DNA of 64,000 bases from Gelatoporia subvermispora B. Lineage: Eukaryota; Basidiomycota; Agaricomycetes; Polyporales; Gelatoporiaceae. The notes beneath the pieces are model-generated. The model did not search any database and was not told the origin of the DNA. It was given only the letters and a program-made list of their open reading frames with translations. The position numbers and the translations under genes are program-made. Numbering within the stretch: the stretch's first letter is position 1; every line of letters begins with the position of its first letter. This document shows, one piece after another, positions 46,571-58,426 of this stretch. Location of the stretch: contig KB445802.1 in the NCBI GenBank assembly GCA_000320605.2, positions 124,001-188,000 of the forward strand, written 5' to 3'.

Positions 46571-48618
46571 TTGGGTGCTTCCTGATTGGAGACTGGAGAT
46601 TGATTACTGCTGTTTTGCACCGGAGACACTTGGCAGCAACTGTCGAATATAGTCATATAATGCATGTGAATATCGTGCAGAATTGGGATGTTGAGAGTCA
46701 AAAGCAGAGAACAAGTAGGTCAACAGCAAAGGACTCTTGCGAAAGGTTGCAAAACACGTCCAACTTTCACTGTGCGCTTGAGCGCCCGTGCCATTGCAGA
46801 CGCTTCATTACTGGAGTACCTCTCAAGCTCAGGTGAGCTTCTCCTGGGTACGAACCCTCTTGAGTTTGCTCCTGTCTCAGATATGTCTTATCTCGTCGTT
46901 GATGACGATGCCCTTTCGGGCAGATGCCAAATTGCCGTTCTACTGTTCTCCTGAGCAATGTCTCGCAACCGGAAATCGCACGTCCTGACATACACTTAAA
47001 AGGCATGTGTACGAGATAGAGATCATCGCATTATGTACTGCAGAAGTATTTTGGCTGACCTCTCTTCCAGAACAAGGGTGGTCATAAGCTGCCTGTACAG
47101 GTCTCACTCGTCTCTCCGGGATTTCTCGCGTTGTCCGTCTTCAAGGGGCTCGCGAACATCATTCACGACAGCGTCAGCACCATTCAGGTCCAAACGTGGT
47201 GCGAATGACGAACTGTTCTAGTCGCTTGGCTAGCCCTATACTCCGGGGCCTGACGCTATCCGCGAGGTGATAGCTGATGCTCTGCCAGTCATCACGGCTG
47301 CGAACCAGGTTATTGCGACACTAAATCCCCGCCATGAGTATTATCGTCGCATATTGATAGATGATTAACACGTTCTATTCCTTGTTCATCCTGCTGACCA
47401 AGCGAATATCTTACATGCCTGTTTCAAACGCTTCGGCAACTATCATCAAAGCCAATGCGGTACAAGGACCGCGCTGCTCGTGCACTCCGGCTGCAGCGGG
47501 CTGATAGAGGTCCCGTTATTACCGATTGGAGGGGGGGTAACTGTAAGATATTCCTCCACGTCCATCAGGAAAATATCAACATGTCTTATAGCGTCTTTTT
47601 TGCTCCTTGAGGCACTGAACGGGCGCTAACGAGGTAAAAAAAGGACGTCGCCCAAGTTCTAAAGGGTCAATAAGACGCGATAAGATAACCTGAGATTTTC
47701 ATGATGCCGAACCACGAGAAACAGGGCGCGCTTGTACGTGTGCAGTTACTGGAGCAACGCATTGTCAGCGTTTCCGTTTCTTCTTTTCAAGGTCCATCAT
47801 CCAGAGGCCTTCCGCCAAGATAAAACAGAGTATGAACGATGCATATCAGACACACTCGAACTTGTTAGGAGTTTCGATCTTGACATCAGCCCTAGCGTAT
47901 CAACGAGACAATGACCGTCCCGGTGGTACTGATATCCCCAATTGCGAGACCTCACCGTTGGCGAGTTCCGTCGTAAGCGACTCTGAGCTTCCCCTGCAGG
48001 CTGCGATAATTGCCTGTTCTGCACGAAGGTGCCCGCCACGAGATGCGGAGATGATCTTACTTCCCATAATATCACTAAAAATCCAATCCACTCTGAACTC
48101 CAAATACTGGGTGCGAATCGGAGAGTCTGGCTGGCTGGGTATCTCTGAGAATGCAGCAGCAGAGCAGACCTGAGTGGACCTGCCAGGCCGGCGCCTGATC
48201 CAGATCGGATCGTGAGCAACCGTGGGGAAGAGCCTGACGGGCGCTTGCGTACTCTTCTGCGCACGTGGTTTGTTCTCGGCTCCTCCTGTTGTCGTCTGCT
48301 CGGCATTAGCCCCACTCTCGTGTGTCTACTCTCATTAATGCCATCAGTTATCTCAGTATATGGTTGCTATACTATAGCGTAAGTACTGCAAACTTTCTCA
48401 TCCCGCTTGGGTCTTCATGCAAGATTTTCTGTGACCACTTGCCGTGGCGGCCACATAGACAGCTCATCTTCGAGGTCAAAGTCTGAAGTACTCACGATTT
48501 GTACGTGCAGCCTGAAATGCGATGGACGACCACCTGTTTGCAACTACAGCGGGGCAGCTATGCATCTTCTGCTTCTCTCCTGCCCATCTTGCACTCCCGC
48601 GCCGCGTCAAGAGCTAAA
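46571..48618. other. 2-kb region between RasGEF and its broken copy
   Basis: An isolated phrase SLVSPGFLALSVFKGLANII (near 47110) looks protein-like but is followed by stops and matches no family I recognise. Otherwise featureless. Confidence 0.4.
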
Positions 48619-49850
48619 CGTTGTCAAAGACGCACGATCAGGCGAAATTCTGTGCCTCGTCGCTCTCGCTGTGAGTCCGATATGGTTCTTCCCGGAACGA
48701 AATATCTGGCTTGGCGCAGGCAATCACGTCTCCCCACCTCCACGAAGCAAGGTCCCAATCCCGCCTCCGGCGGCGCGACCAAGCCCGAGGCTCTCTCCTT
48801 TCGGAACATAGACCCCCTCGAGCTAGCGCGGCAGCTGACACTCTAACTCTGTGTCTTCATGGTCGTTTGTCTTGACACGCCGTATGGGTAGCGCCGCGAC
48901 AAAGCAGCAAATCGACAGTACCGGCGTGACTATTGCGTCCGCAGATAGTCTCGGGCGCATGCATGCGAAGGGGAGGATCAGCGACAGCGTCACTCCCATC
49001 ATCACCCTCGCAAACAAGGTACGCATCCCCTTCACCTGTCCAAGCCATTCAGTGAACGTCTGTCGCTCGTGGTAGGTTGCAAAATGGGTCAGCCGCTGCA
49101 TGCTCCATGACGGCGACCCGCCCGCGCGCACCGCTACAGTCGCCTACTTCAGGAGCACCGTCGTCGTACGTCCTCGCTCCCCTCCGCAAATTCATGACCT
49201 CACTACGTTTTCGTAGCACTGTCGCACCTTGCAGAACTTCTCGTCCATGGTGGACATCATCGCCGGGCTCAACTACTAGCTGGTGCGGCGCCTGCAGAAC
49301 ACTAGGCAGGTGGCGGGCGACGCGCGCCTCGCGCAGATGCGTGTGTGCGAGGCTGCATTGACAGTGCGCTAGAGTTCTCTGCGTGCCGCACTGCGCTCGC
49401 GAGCATTAGGCCGCCATGCGTTCCTTTCATGGGTAAGGGTAAGCTCGCGATGGGTTTTCGTAATCCCTGCCATCCCCAATGACCTCTTACGCTCCTCCCA
49501 TGCCGCAGGAGATACCCTCACGCTTCACAACCAGATCGCAACGGACCCTTCTACCACAAGTCCACCGTACATGGTCAACTTCGCCCACCTCCGCACAGCC
49601 TACCCACTCTTGCAGGACCTCAGCCGGTGGCAGTCACTCGTACAACATTGTCCCCTCTCCTGGCATGACCGCATTCCTGGAAGGAGCGCTCAATGAAGGC
49701 GACGACGCCGAGCCCGACGTCTTCCAGCTACTCGAGCATAGCTTTCCAGCTGGAGCCCCGTCGCGCGGAGGACGAAAAACCCGTCGAGCTGAGTTGAGCG
49801 CTATGAGTGCTGCGCTCATGTGATTGGGTGCTTCCTGATTGGCTGAGCTG
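48619..49850 (+). pseudogene. RasGEF pseudogene, tandem duplicate
   Basis: It follows the intact gene segment by segment: VVKDARSGEILCLVALA, RNIDPLELARQLTL, RISDSVTPIITLANK, CRTLQNFSSMVDIIAGLN, FAHLRTAYPLLQDLSRWQ. The N-terminal RasGEF_N half is missing. Breaks include TAA at 48844-48846 after QLTL, TAG at 49277-49279 after GLNY, and frame changes after LSRWQ. Similarity continues past the stop (GATTGGGTGCTTCCTGATTG at about 46570 and 49823), so the duplication was genomic, not from mRNA. Introns are retained, which agrees. Confidence 0.85.
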
Positions 49851-50329
49851 GAACGCTTGGATCGCACTTGAGACGGCTTCGTGAAGACTGTTGTAGGTTA
49901 TTGATATTGATGGTGTTGTGTTTCGTTGGTTACAATTCGAATTTGATTGTGGTTCTGACCAGGTGTCGCCGATGAACTATGGACGGGTTTGTCTGAGCAT
50001 CGCCTCTGTTGTCGCGCCTCTGCCATGGTCTCATACGCCCGGCGCAACTCTTACAAGCTACCCGCCACATCCTAGGACCGCTGCGACTACATCCGCCACG
50101 TGCTGTGCTTCATCAGCTCATATCGCGAAGCCTAGAACACGTTACGGAAGCTCCCTCTGTATGCCTCCGCAAACATATCGACATCCCAGCACAGCATTCT
50201 GCATCCGGAAACTATCTATAGCCCGGTTCCCAACCAGCCCGCCGACCCTCCACACACCCGCACGAGGTCCTGAAACCGCAGTCCAGGCTAATCTTCGCGG
50301 ACAGTGGACTGACTGCAACGCCGAGGTCA
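49851..50329. other. Upstream region of the glucanase gene
   Basis: No gene seen. Long frames here lack motifs. Confidence 0.45.
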
Positions 50330-50358
50330 CCAATCAGCTTCCGCGTCCCGCTGATTGG
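50330..50358. promoter_or_regulatory. Inverted pair of CCAAT boxes
   Basis: CCAATCAGC (50330-50338) and GCTGATTGG (50350-50358) form a perfect 9-bp inverted repeat with an 11-bp spacer, about 350 bp before the glucanase ATG. Each half holds a CCAAT core, the site of the Hap complex in fungi. Confidence 0.45.
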
Positions 50359-50589
50359 TCTGAACCATCTTCTCGCCGATCATGCTGTGCACAATTTCAA
50401 GGCACGACCTGGACCGCGCCGCCGATCGTCGACATTGCCCGCCTTCCGCATTCGACATCCCCGCCCTCCCGACGCCGATCGCGTCTCAGGGCGCGGATGA
50501 CCATATATGGGCTGAAAATATGGAAGCGGCGCAACACTTCTGCGACAGTCCAGTATGCGGCCGTGTTTTGAGAGCGCACGCTGGAAAGG

Positions 50590-50595
50590 TATAAG
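50590..50595 (+). promoter_or_regulatory. TATA-like box of the glucanase gene
   Basis: TATAAG lies 111 bp before the ATG. Confidence 0.35.
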
Positions 50596-50705
50596 AGCTC
50601 GCGACGTTCTGCGTCGAAAGTCCAGCATCGTCTTTGTACGGCCCCGTCATCTTCGTCCCTCCCTAAGGCAACTGTCCTCATACCTTCTTTATAACGTTCT
50701 CCAGT

Positions 50706-51901
50706 ATGCCTTCCATCTCCTCCGTCGCGCTTTCTGCGCTCGCATGTCTTCTCGCCCTCCCCACCGCCGACGCCGTTCCCACGGGCACAACATACAAGCT
50801 CACCCAAAATAACGTCGGCACTTCATTCCTTCAAAACTTCGACTGGGAGACCACGCCGAATTCACCAACTGGCCGAGTGTGAGTCCGGTGCATCCCCCCT
50901 TCTGTATCTTCGACCTGACGACGTGTTCTTAGTGCCTACACCACGCAGCAGGCGTCCCTTGCATCCAACCTGACGTACGCCAACGCCAACACCTTCATCA
51001 TGCGTGTCGACCACACGACAACGCTCAACTCATCGAGTACCGTCGGGCGCCAGAGTGTCCGCATCAAGAGCAACGCGCAGTACGGCACACATATGGCGGT
51101 CTTCGACATTCGCCACATGCCCCAGGGATGCGGCACCTGGCCTGCGATCTGGGAGGCTGACGACTCCGTCGGCATCGTGAACGGCGAGCTGGACATCCTC
51201 GAGGGCGTCAACAGCCTCTCTCCTAGCTACACCACTCTGCACACCCCTGGTTCGTGCACACTGTCTGCGACGCGCAGTCAGACTGGGTACGTCAACTGTC
51301 CCTTCTTCTTCATCTTCGTGTCTGACCTCTCCGTGCAGGACGGCCGTCTATAACAACTGCAGTTCGTCTGCGGCGCAGGCGAGCGGCAACAACGGCTGCT
51401 CCGTCTCCTCCACGACGTCCAACTCGTTCGGGCCCACGTTCAACAGCAACGGCGGCGGCTGGTACGTCGTCGAGCGCAATCCTACGTCCATCAGTGTCTG
51501 GTTCTGGGCGCGAAACGACAAAACTGTCCCTGCCACCGTCAGCAGCGGTGCCAGCTCCATCAGCACCACGGGATGGGTGAGTACTGCCTCATGTCTTGGC
51601 TTGCTCCATTATCTCATTGTGTTTCCAGAAAACTCCCCTTGCATACTTCCCCTCTTCTTCGACATGTAACCTCTCCGCGAACTTGAAGAATCACAATATC
51701 ATCATCAACACTATGCTCTGCGGCTCATGGGCTGGTTCCCGATACGCAGCCTCTGGGTGCCCTTCTGACTGCATCAGTACGTCATTATACATTCTTCTTC
51801 ATCCCTGGCATCTGACATTTGGCTCAGGCTATGTCAATGCCAACCCTTCGGCATTCGTCAACGCGTACTGGGAATTCGCAGCTCTCCGCATCTACACTTA
51901 A
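50706..51901 (+). CDS. Secreted GH16 endo-beta-1,3(4)-glucanase-like enzyme
   Basis: Five exons give about 330 residues. The signal peptide is MPSISSVALSALACLLALPT, cut near TADAVP. The catalytic strand GELDILEGVN (near 51185) has the GH16 pattern E-x-D-x-x-E: the first Glu is the nucleophile and the last the acid/base. GTWPAIWEADDS just before it is the usual aromatic substrate platform. Other fits are TTLHTPGSC, NSFGPTFNSNGGGWYVVER, VWFWARND and the closing WEFAALRIYT. Several Cys pairs suggest disulphides. The enzyme likely hydrolyses beta-1,3- or mixed-linked glucan of its own or foreign cell walls. Introns after GRV, SQTG, TTGW and SDCI keep frame. A TATA-like site and paired CCAAT boxes lie upstream. 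Confidence 0.9.
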
Positions 51902-52608
51902 GTCGAATCGTTAATTTACCATCCGTTTCCGGTTGCGTTCATATACTAGTATCCGCTTTGGCTTAGCTATAATATCTAGAATACTTTTCTTCCTAATCCT
52001 GCCATGATCCTGTAATTTTCACCACGTCTTACGAGCATTCGGAGGGTCTGCAATACATGTAGTTGTCGCAAAGATTTTACGCGATCTTGTGCCAATCAAA
52101 CTCTGTTTTCTCTTTAACTTGTCGGACCTCTCTGCCTTCCTTCTTGATGAAGGAGAGTTGCCCGAAGGATGGGGGCGAGACTCCCTCGCTTATCGGGCAC
52201 TCAGGCTCTACAGTGCGGCTAAGTTTCTTAACGTAAATTATCACAACTCACTCGCCCGGCTTTACACTGGCTGTCCCGCTCCCCAGTCACGCACCCCCTC
52301 ATGTTAAAAGGTGGACTTCGATTATTATGACTTGACAGTATTGAGGTAGGCGTCTTACTGCCCCATGAATATTGTCCAGACAGTTCGACCGCATCGCTGC
52401 ACTGCTGAGTAATCAAAACGGGGTGTTCGCTGATGCGCCTTGCTCCATGTACATGAATAAAACATTGTAAAGCATCTTAATTATCGTCTAGAGCGTCTAT
52501 GTGCTTGCACCGCCTGGATTAGCAGCTGCCGTTTGCGGCATCGAGAGAGACCGCAAAGGGTAATGGGCATTCCACCTGTCAGGCTACCGACTTGGTTTGC
52601 AGGCGATC
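51902..52608. other. Intergenic with probable 5' leader intron of the next gene
   Basis: A GTAATG...TTTGCAG stretch of 44 bp (about 52559-52602) ends just before the start codon of the EF-hand/ZZ gene and looks like a leader intron. Confidence 0.4.
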
Positions 52609-55600
52609 ATGATGCACAGTTCCCGTTCTCCATCTATCATGAGCCCCAATATTACGCGACGAGATTCTGCACAGCTAAAGCCACTACCTCTACCTCGGCC
52701 TGTGGCAGGCGTTCGGCCCTCTATTTCCCGAGAATCTAGTTTGATTAGCGGTAAGATTAGCAGGAAGCCCAGTATCGACCCCTCATTTCACGACCTTTCC
52801 GTTCCTTTACCAACCAAGCCAGAGCTTTCGGTGAAGAGGCTGAACAGCAAGCTTCATGGAATGCGATCTCTTGCGGAAGGTGGCAAGAAGCCGGTAGTGG
52901 CCCCGAGTGTAACCAGAGGATCCCAGGCACACTACCCAGAAACTCAGGAAGGAGTAGCGCGCCGGAACCAAAGTGCCCTCTCCATTCCGACTTCGAGGCC
53001 GTCGCGTAAACTGAGCCGTTTCGACCTGCCGCTCAACGAGGGTGAACTTGCTCGAATAGTTCTGCAAGGCGTTGAATCGCAGAGGAAGAGCGCAGGTATG
53101 CACTTCATTTGTTACCAGGCGTCGAACTCGCCAAATTTCATTCGAAAACGCAGCCGAAAGAGCAAAGGCACCTATGGATGCTGGGCGTATAGCAGCCGTA
53201 GCCACGAACCCAGCAACGAAATCCGTGGGCAAGACACTTCAAGGTGTTGCAGACTGTATACAACTGTTGGACGTCAGATTACCCGGCTTGATCAATGCCT
53301 TGGAGGAGATGTCAAAGTTGCACCCTCTTGCAAGCGGTAAGTCATATAGTGCTCTCGCTACTGAGTTGGCGTTCACACGAGAGGCTTTTCAGCTTCTTTC
53401 TACATTGTGAAAGCTGCATTTGAACTCTATTTGGCGCGTCGCGAAAATGATAAACGAATCCAGACTCTGTATTACCAGATGAGCGAAGTCGGGCTAATCC
53501 TGATTGAGTGTGTTTGTGCCGTCGTATCTCAAGTTGGTAACATATGTTGACATTTTTTTCAGGTTGGGTAAAGTCAAACCGTTCACTAAACTACTGCCCG
53601 GCAAAGTAAAGGAAGTAGCAGATGACATTAGGGAATGCGCGAAGACTTGTCACGCTTACTCAAAGACTGGTGCTGTGGTCAAATTTATACGCGCTGGAAT
53701 ATGGACGAAGGACCTAGTTGATCTCCTGCAGCTATTTATGCAACGACGATCTGAGCTGCAGATGATCCTCCAGACGCACGTTGTCAAGCGCCAAGAGCAG
53801 ATGCATGAGAGTCTGATCAGGTACGTGCGGTACTTTTATCGTGCTCGGAACTATTGCACGTTCTATGACTAGGATCGAAGACATGACGGAGATATTTCTG
53901 AATCAATTCGTCTCCGAGAAGGAGCTCGCACTTCGGGAAGAGCAACGAAGCTGGAAAATCGACCCCAACCAAAGTATTGATTCTATGCTGAAGAGGCTAC
54001 TGCAACGTGAGCTACAGCAGGACTCAATAGCGCATGGGGGCAAACAGTCCATCGCGGTACCAACAGGGTTACAGACGAGAGGCTACAGGCGCTCAAAGCT
54101 GATCTGATGGGGGACACAAGAGCTGCTGTGCGTAGGATCGAGGACGAGTTCGATGTTAAGTTTAAAGCAGCTATGAGCAAACAAGAAATGCGACTCACTC
54201 ATGTCATCCGAGAAGGCAACGATCAGTTATTCGTGAAGATCACCAACTATCTGCAGCCCCCTGCGATCACACCTCCCCCACCCTACGACAGAATCACGGA
54301 TCAGGTGGGTGATGCCACGTCAAAATTTCCGAGACGATCAGCGCCCAATATCCTGCTCATCTTCGCCCTCAGACCTTAAGAGCAATTTGGAAGTACATGG
54401 TAGGGAGAATACTGTGAAATCCTTGAGATTGACTTGACTAAGGGTACCAACATTCCAGACGTGGTCAGGACATGCCGAGGCACGACAATTTGTAATGGCA
54501 CTCCGCGACCATTTTATCGAGAGAAGCAGCGTGACCAGTCTTAGCTCTACGGAAAGTGCTTCAAGAGAAGTAGATGAGCAGTGGGCCCTGGAATACATCG
54601 GACCAAGGTGGCAGCAGCATCTCATGGACGCGATTGACGACGACTCTTCTGGCTATGTCACGATTGCAGAGTTGAACAATTTCACGAACTCATTGCCTAA
54701 AGACCTCAACTGGAGGTAACTATTCGTGAAATGATGCTTCAGGATCACGCTGACGCTGATTCTGGAGTCTACCTCGGTGGCTGGCATACTGGGCAGTCGG
54801 TATGAACCCCTCATCGAATGAAATAAATTGATACTGAGTCGCCGCGGTATACTCGAACCAGGCTGGCATTTAGACGCCATCTCATATGTCCGGGAAATTC
54901 GACACATTCTAGCGTCGATGCTACATACTTTACCCCAAATACCTCCTCATAACCGCAATTATGGGGACCAGTATTTCGATACAGTGTGGCGGTACCTATT
55001 CCCATTGATAACCTCCCTTCACCCATGTCCTGTTCCAAATGGACTTCGGCGACTTTTCGAGAAGTACACGCTCTACGAGGAGAATCGCCTTGAGCAGAAT
55101 TTGAAAGAGATAAAATACAATGTAGATGCCGTTGACACCCTACGGGTCAATGTCGTGGGGTCTTCTTATGGTAGAATCGAGAAGGTATCGAGTCGGGTCT
55201 CACTATCAGCTCGACGTCCTAGACTGATCGACACTCAGCACATTCTAGCCGTTGTTGCCTTACTGTTAAGGAAGCATCTCAAGATTCTTCGGACGGCGAT
55301 CGGTGTAAACTTCGACGAGGATGAACTCGATCGATGTGCAAATAGCATCGGAACATGCGCTCGCGCGATCTCTCTGCGCATATCAGACTTATCAGGTATC
55401 AACGCTAGAGTTGGCGCGACTTCAGGAACTCAAATGATGCACTAGATTATTTGCGAGCTCAAGGGCACCAAATAGATGTGAATGCCATACTCCAGTCAAC
55501 CGCCTGTGGCCTAGTATGTTTCCTATCACTTGAATTCCACTTTATTGTATATGCGCTCATCTATCATCGGCGAAGTTCAAGAACGTTTGCTACGGAAACA

Positions 55601-57453
55601 ACATATGGTCAACCTCAACAGTTCAAAAGTACAGCTTAGGTTACAGAGATATCCAGCAATCGTTGGCAGCCGATATAGAAACAAGTGAAGAACAAGAGGC
55701 TGTTGTGTCGGAGAACGACTATCAGACACTCTCACCATTATCACCTGAAGGAACTTTCCCTTTATTCGAATTCCGTTCCTCCAGGTGCCTTCCGCATCAC
55801 GAGTGAGTGTTACCTCGTGCAGCATGTATCTCAGTTTTGATGTTCTGAATTCGTCAGAACAATCTGCTATTACTGCCACAGTCCTATCATAGGGGTGAGG
55901 ATAATTTGTCTCGACTGCTGGGACCCGAACGGTCAGATATGGGACAGCCGAGATCTCTGCTCCAGACAATTGTGCATAAAAGGGGCTAGTAGCCATCCCG
56001 AAGATCCACACACACACGGTCACACGACGATGTTGAAGATTCGAACCTATCTGCATCTCAATGATAAGGCTGCGCTACTACAACAAGCTAAGAAAATTTC
56101 TACTCGCCATCTACAGCCGCATCATGACCCCCAGTCCAGCCATGGAGAGGTAAAGACGAGCGAGAGTTTCGGAGATACCTCAATAGATGTCGTGTGGGGA
56201 AGCGACCCCGAAGTTCCAACGCTCCATCAGGATAATTCATGGCTGCCCGATTACAGTGGTATACGTACCATGAGCCCTTCGGCGCAATTGGACGCACTGG
56301 ACCTTCCTTCAGCATTCTCGGAGGAAGTAATGAGCGGGAGGACAGAGCGTAGCGAACATCATGGAGTGTTGCGCGCCGAGGCCGGAGCCTTTGTGATGAG
56401 CCCCTTGCACGAGTTGGACGCACAAGATCTGTCGCCGATGCCTTTCGAAGAAATGCGCATATATGACGGTAAAGCTGACAAGAATTATTCTCCATCCACG
56501 AATTCGGACGTCATCAAAATCTCGGTCGAGCCACCTTCGAGGAGCGAGTCGCTATCATCGGCGGACGATCATAAATACTTTCCCATGATGCTGATGTCAC
56601 CAGACACCGGTTCACTTGACCCCAGCTCGAATATCCCACCTCCCGAGCCGTCGATTCTTGAAACAGGAAGCAAGATACAATGCTGCATATGCCACGATTC
56701 ACCGTTCCCTTCATACTGGGCTTGTATCGAATGCAGTGATGATGGTATGCAGATACTTCCTTGAGTACTACCTGCCGACTTTAATTGCGGATAATCATGC
56801 AGAATCAGAGTACTTGATCTGCGACAATTGTGAGGATGCACAATATCTAGCGTGTCATCTGTGCGCAGAGACATTCGTTCAGCCATCTTGGTACTTTGGG
56901 TGCCATGGAGGTACGGTGTATTCTGGTATCGCGACATCTTATAACCTGAGCATTATCATTCACAGATGACCAGTTCCTTTGTGGCGCATGTACCAAATTG
57001 GGTCGCAGTTCAGCCTTACCCATAGGATCGGATCGCCACGTCTATACTCATGCACTTGTTCGACGCCCCTGCCTACTCCAACCACCTGTCGACTTGACAT
57101 GCAAGCCTCTGCACTCCGCCGACCCCTTATGGGTTGTTCAAGACCATGTAACGGAAATACGCCAGGATGTGCAAGTAATCAAGGATAGGATGGAACAGGT
57201 CCATGTGGCCGTGGGCACAACAGGTGACTCTTCAGTCGCTCACAGTCGCGCCTATCACGCTGCAGTCGAGACACGCGTTGCCGCTGTCGAGCGGCGAGTG
57301 GAGCTCATAGACAATAGGCTCGAGCTGGTCCAGATCCAGACGGACAGGATTACGGAGTACCTCGAACGCCTCTTGAGTGAATCGAAGGATCGGCCCGCGT
57401 TCGTCGTTTCTCCCATATTGCAAGAACAGCCCGGGCGATCAGACGAATCTTGA
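52609..57453 (+). CDS. Large EF-hand and ZZ-type zinc-finger protein
   Basis: About 1,200 residues in many exons. The N-terminus is Ser/Pro/Arg-rich and disordered. A helical region follows (GVADCIQLLDVRLPGLINAL, ARRENDKRIQTLYYQM, EVADDIRECAKTCHAYSKTG). Then come WSGHAEARQFVMALRDHFIE and a canonical EF-hand loop DDDSSGYVTIAE (near 54640), so calcium binding is likely. LPRWLAYWAVG and a second helical block follow. Cys-rich modules are ICYYCHSPIIGVRIICLDCW (near 55890) and IQCCICHDSPFPSYWACIEC with LICDNCEDAQYLACHLC (56670-56870), ZZ-like fingers. A C-terminal coiled coil (ETRVAAVERRVELIDNRLEL) ends it. This order matches a family I know from Agaricomycetes with no assigned role. A 41-bp intron (about 54006-54046) is needed to keep frame. 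The start is uncertain. Confidence 0.75.
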
Positions 57454-58426
57454 TGCACAGTTATGGACATGTATTTCGTTACAGCGCATTCTCCCTTCTG
57501 TGAAACAAGAGCTGTAATATACTAGGTGGAATACCAACGGATTTTATTTCCAACGAGTTTCGTACCCTGGGGTGAGATCCGAGTCGACCAGTCTTACAAC
57601 CGTCGCAGTTCGCCTAGGCGTCCATACAATGCTCGCTCACGTAAATTATCACAATAACTCAGCCCCAACATCTTGACCGGAGATGTGTCTTATGCCACTG
57701 CATTCTCTGTCGGCAGCTACGCAGTTCGGCTCTTCGTGAAGGATTCGCAAGGATGGAGGTCAAGACGGCTTAATATTTGATAGAGCGAAGTGACCATACG
57801 GATATTCGTCTCTACATGTGCCTACGATTCAGATCGGCTCCGGCGTAACCCGGTGATCGCTGGTGACCTCTTCAGACGCGGGCGGACGGCTGTGCGCACA
57901 AGTTCTTGCTGGTAGCGTGCCAATTCACGGGGCTTTGCTGCAGGTGGCCATGTCTGGACAATGTTCAGCACCTTGCTGCCTCGGATCTTGACTCGATTTT
58001 GACGGATCTAAGCTAACAGGAAGGAGCCGAGTAACATTTAAACCTGATATATACGAGACAACAAAAAGAACAGCTTGAATCCATCATAACAGGCGACTCG
58101 CCATTCGTTCCAACTCGTAACTCGTCGTAAGCGCTCGACGCGCAACGTCATGAATATTCTGCGCCGGTGCGCTGCTACTTCTACTAAGACACGGGGAAAC
58201 GAGTGGACAGGAGAGCGCGGGTTGGGGTGAGACAAGGGTATGCATCCGAAAGAACAAACAGAAAAAACTCCAGATGGACACAGCATAAACAGGGTGAATA
58301 GAGTAATACACAGGTGGCGTGGTTCCGCGTCGGGCGGAACGGTGGGCACGATGGGCAAGGGGGGCACGGTGGGTACGAGCGTCAGGGGGTGTAAGGGAAA
58401 ATTTTCGGGTATGGACGCCATGGGTA
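57454..58426. other. Convergent intergenic region
   Basis: No gene seen. A short G-rich GGGCACGGTGGG tandem near 58335-58385 lies in the 3' flank of the Chs7-like gene. Confidence 0.5.

Noticed and set aside
46980..47290. Protein-like phrase SLVSPGFLALSVFKGLANII
   Set aside because: Followed by several stops and not matched to any family I know.
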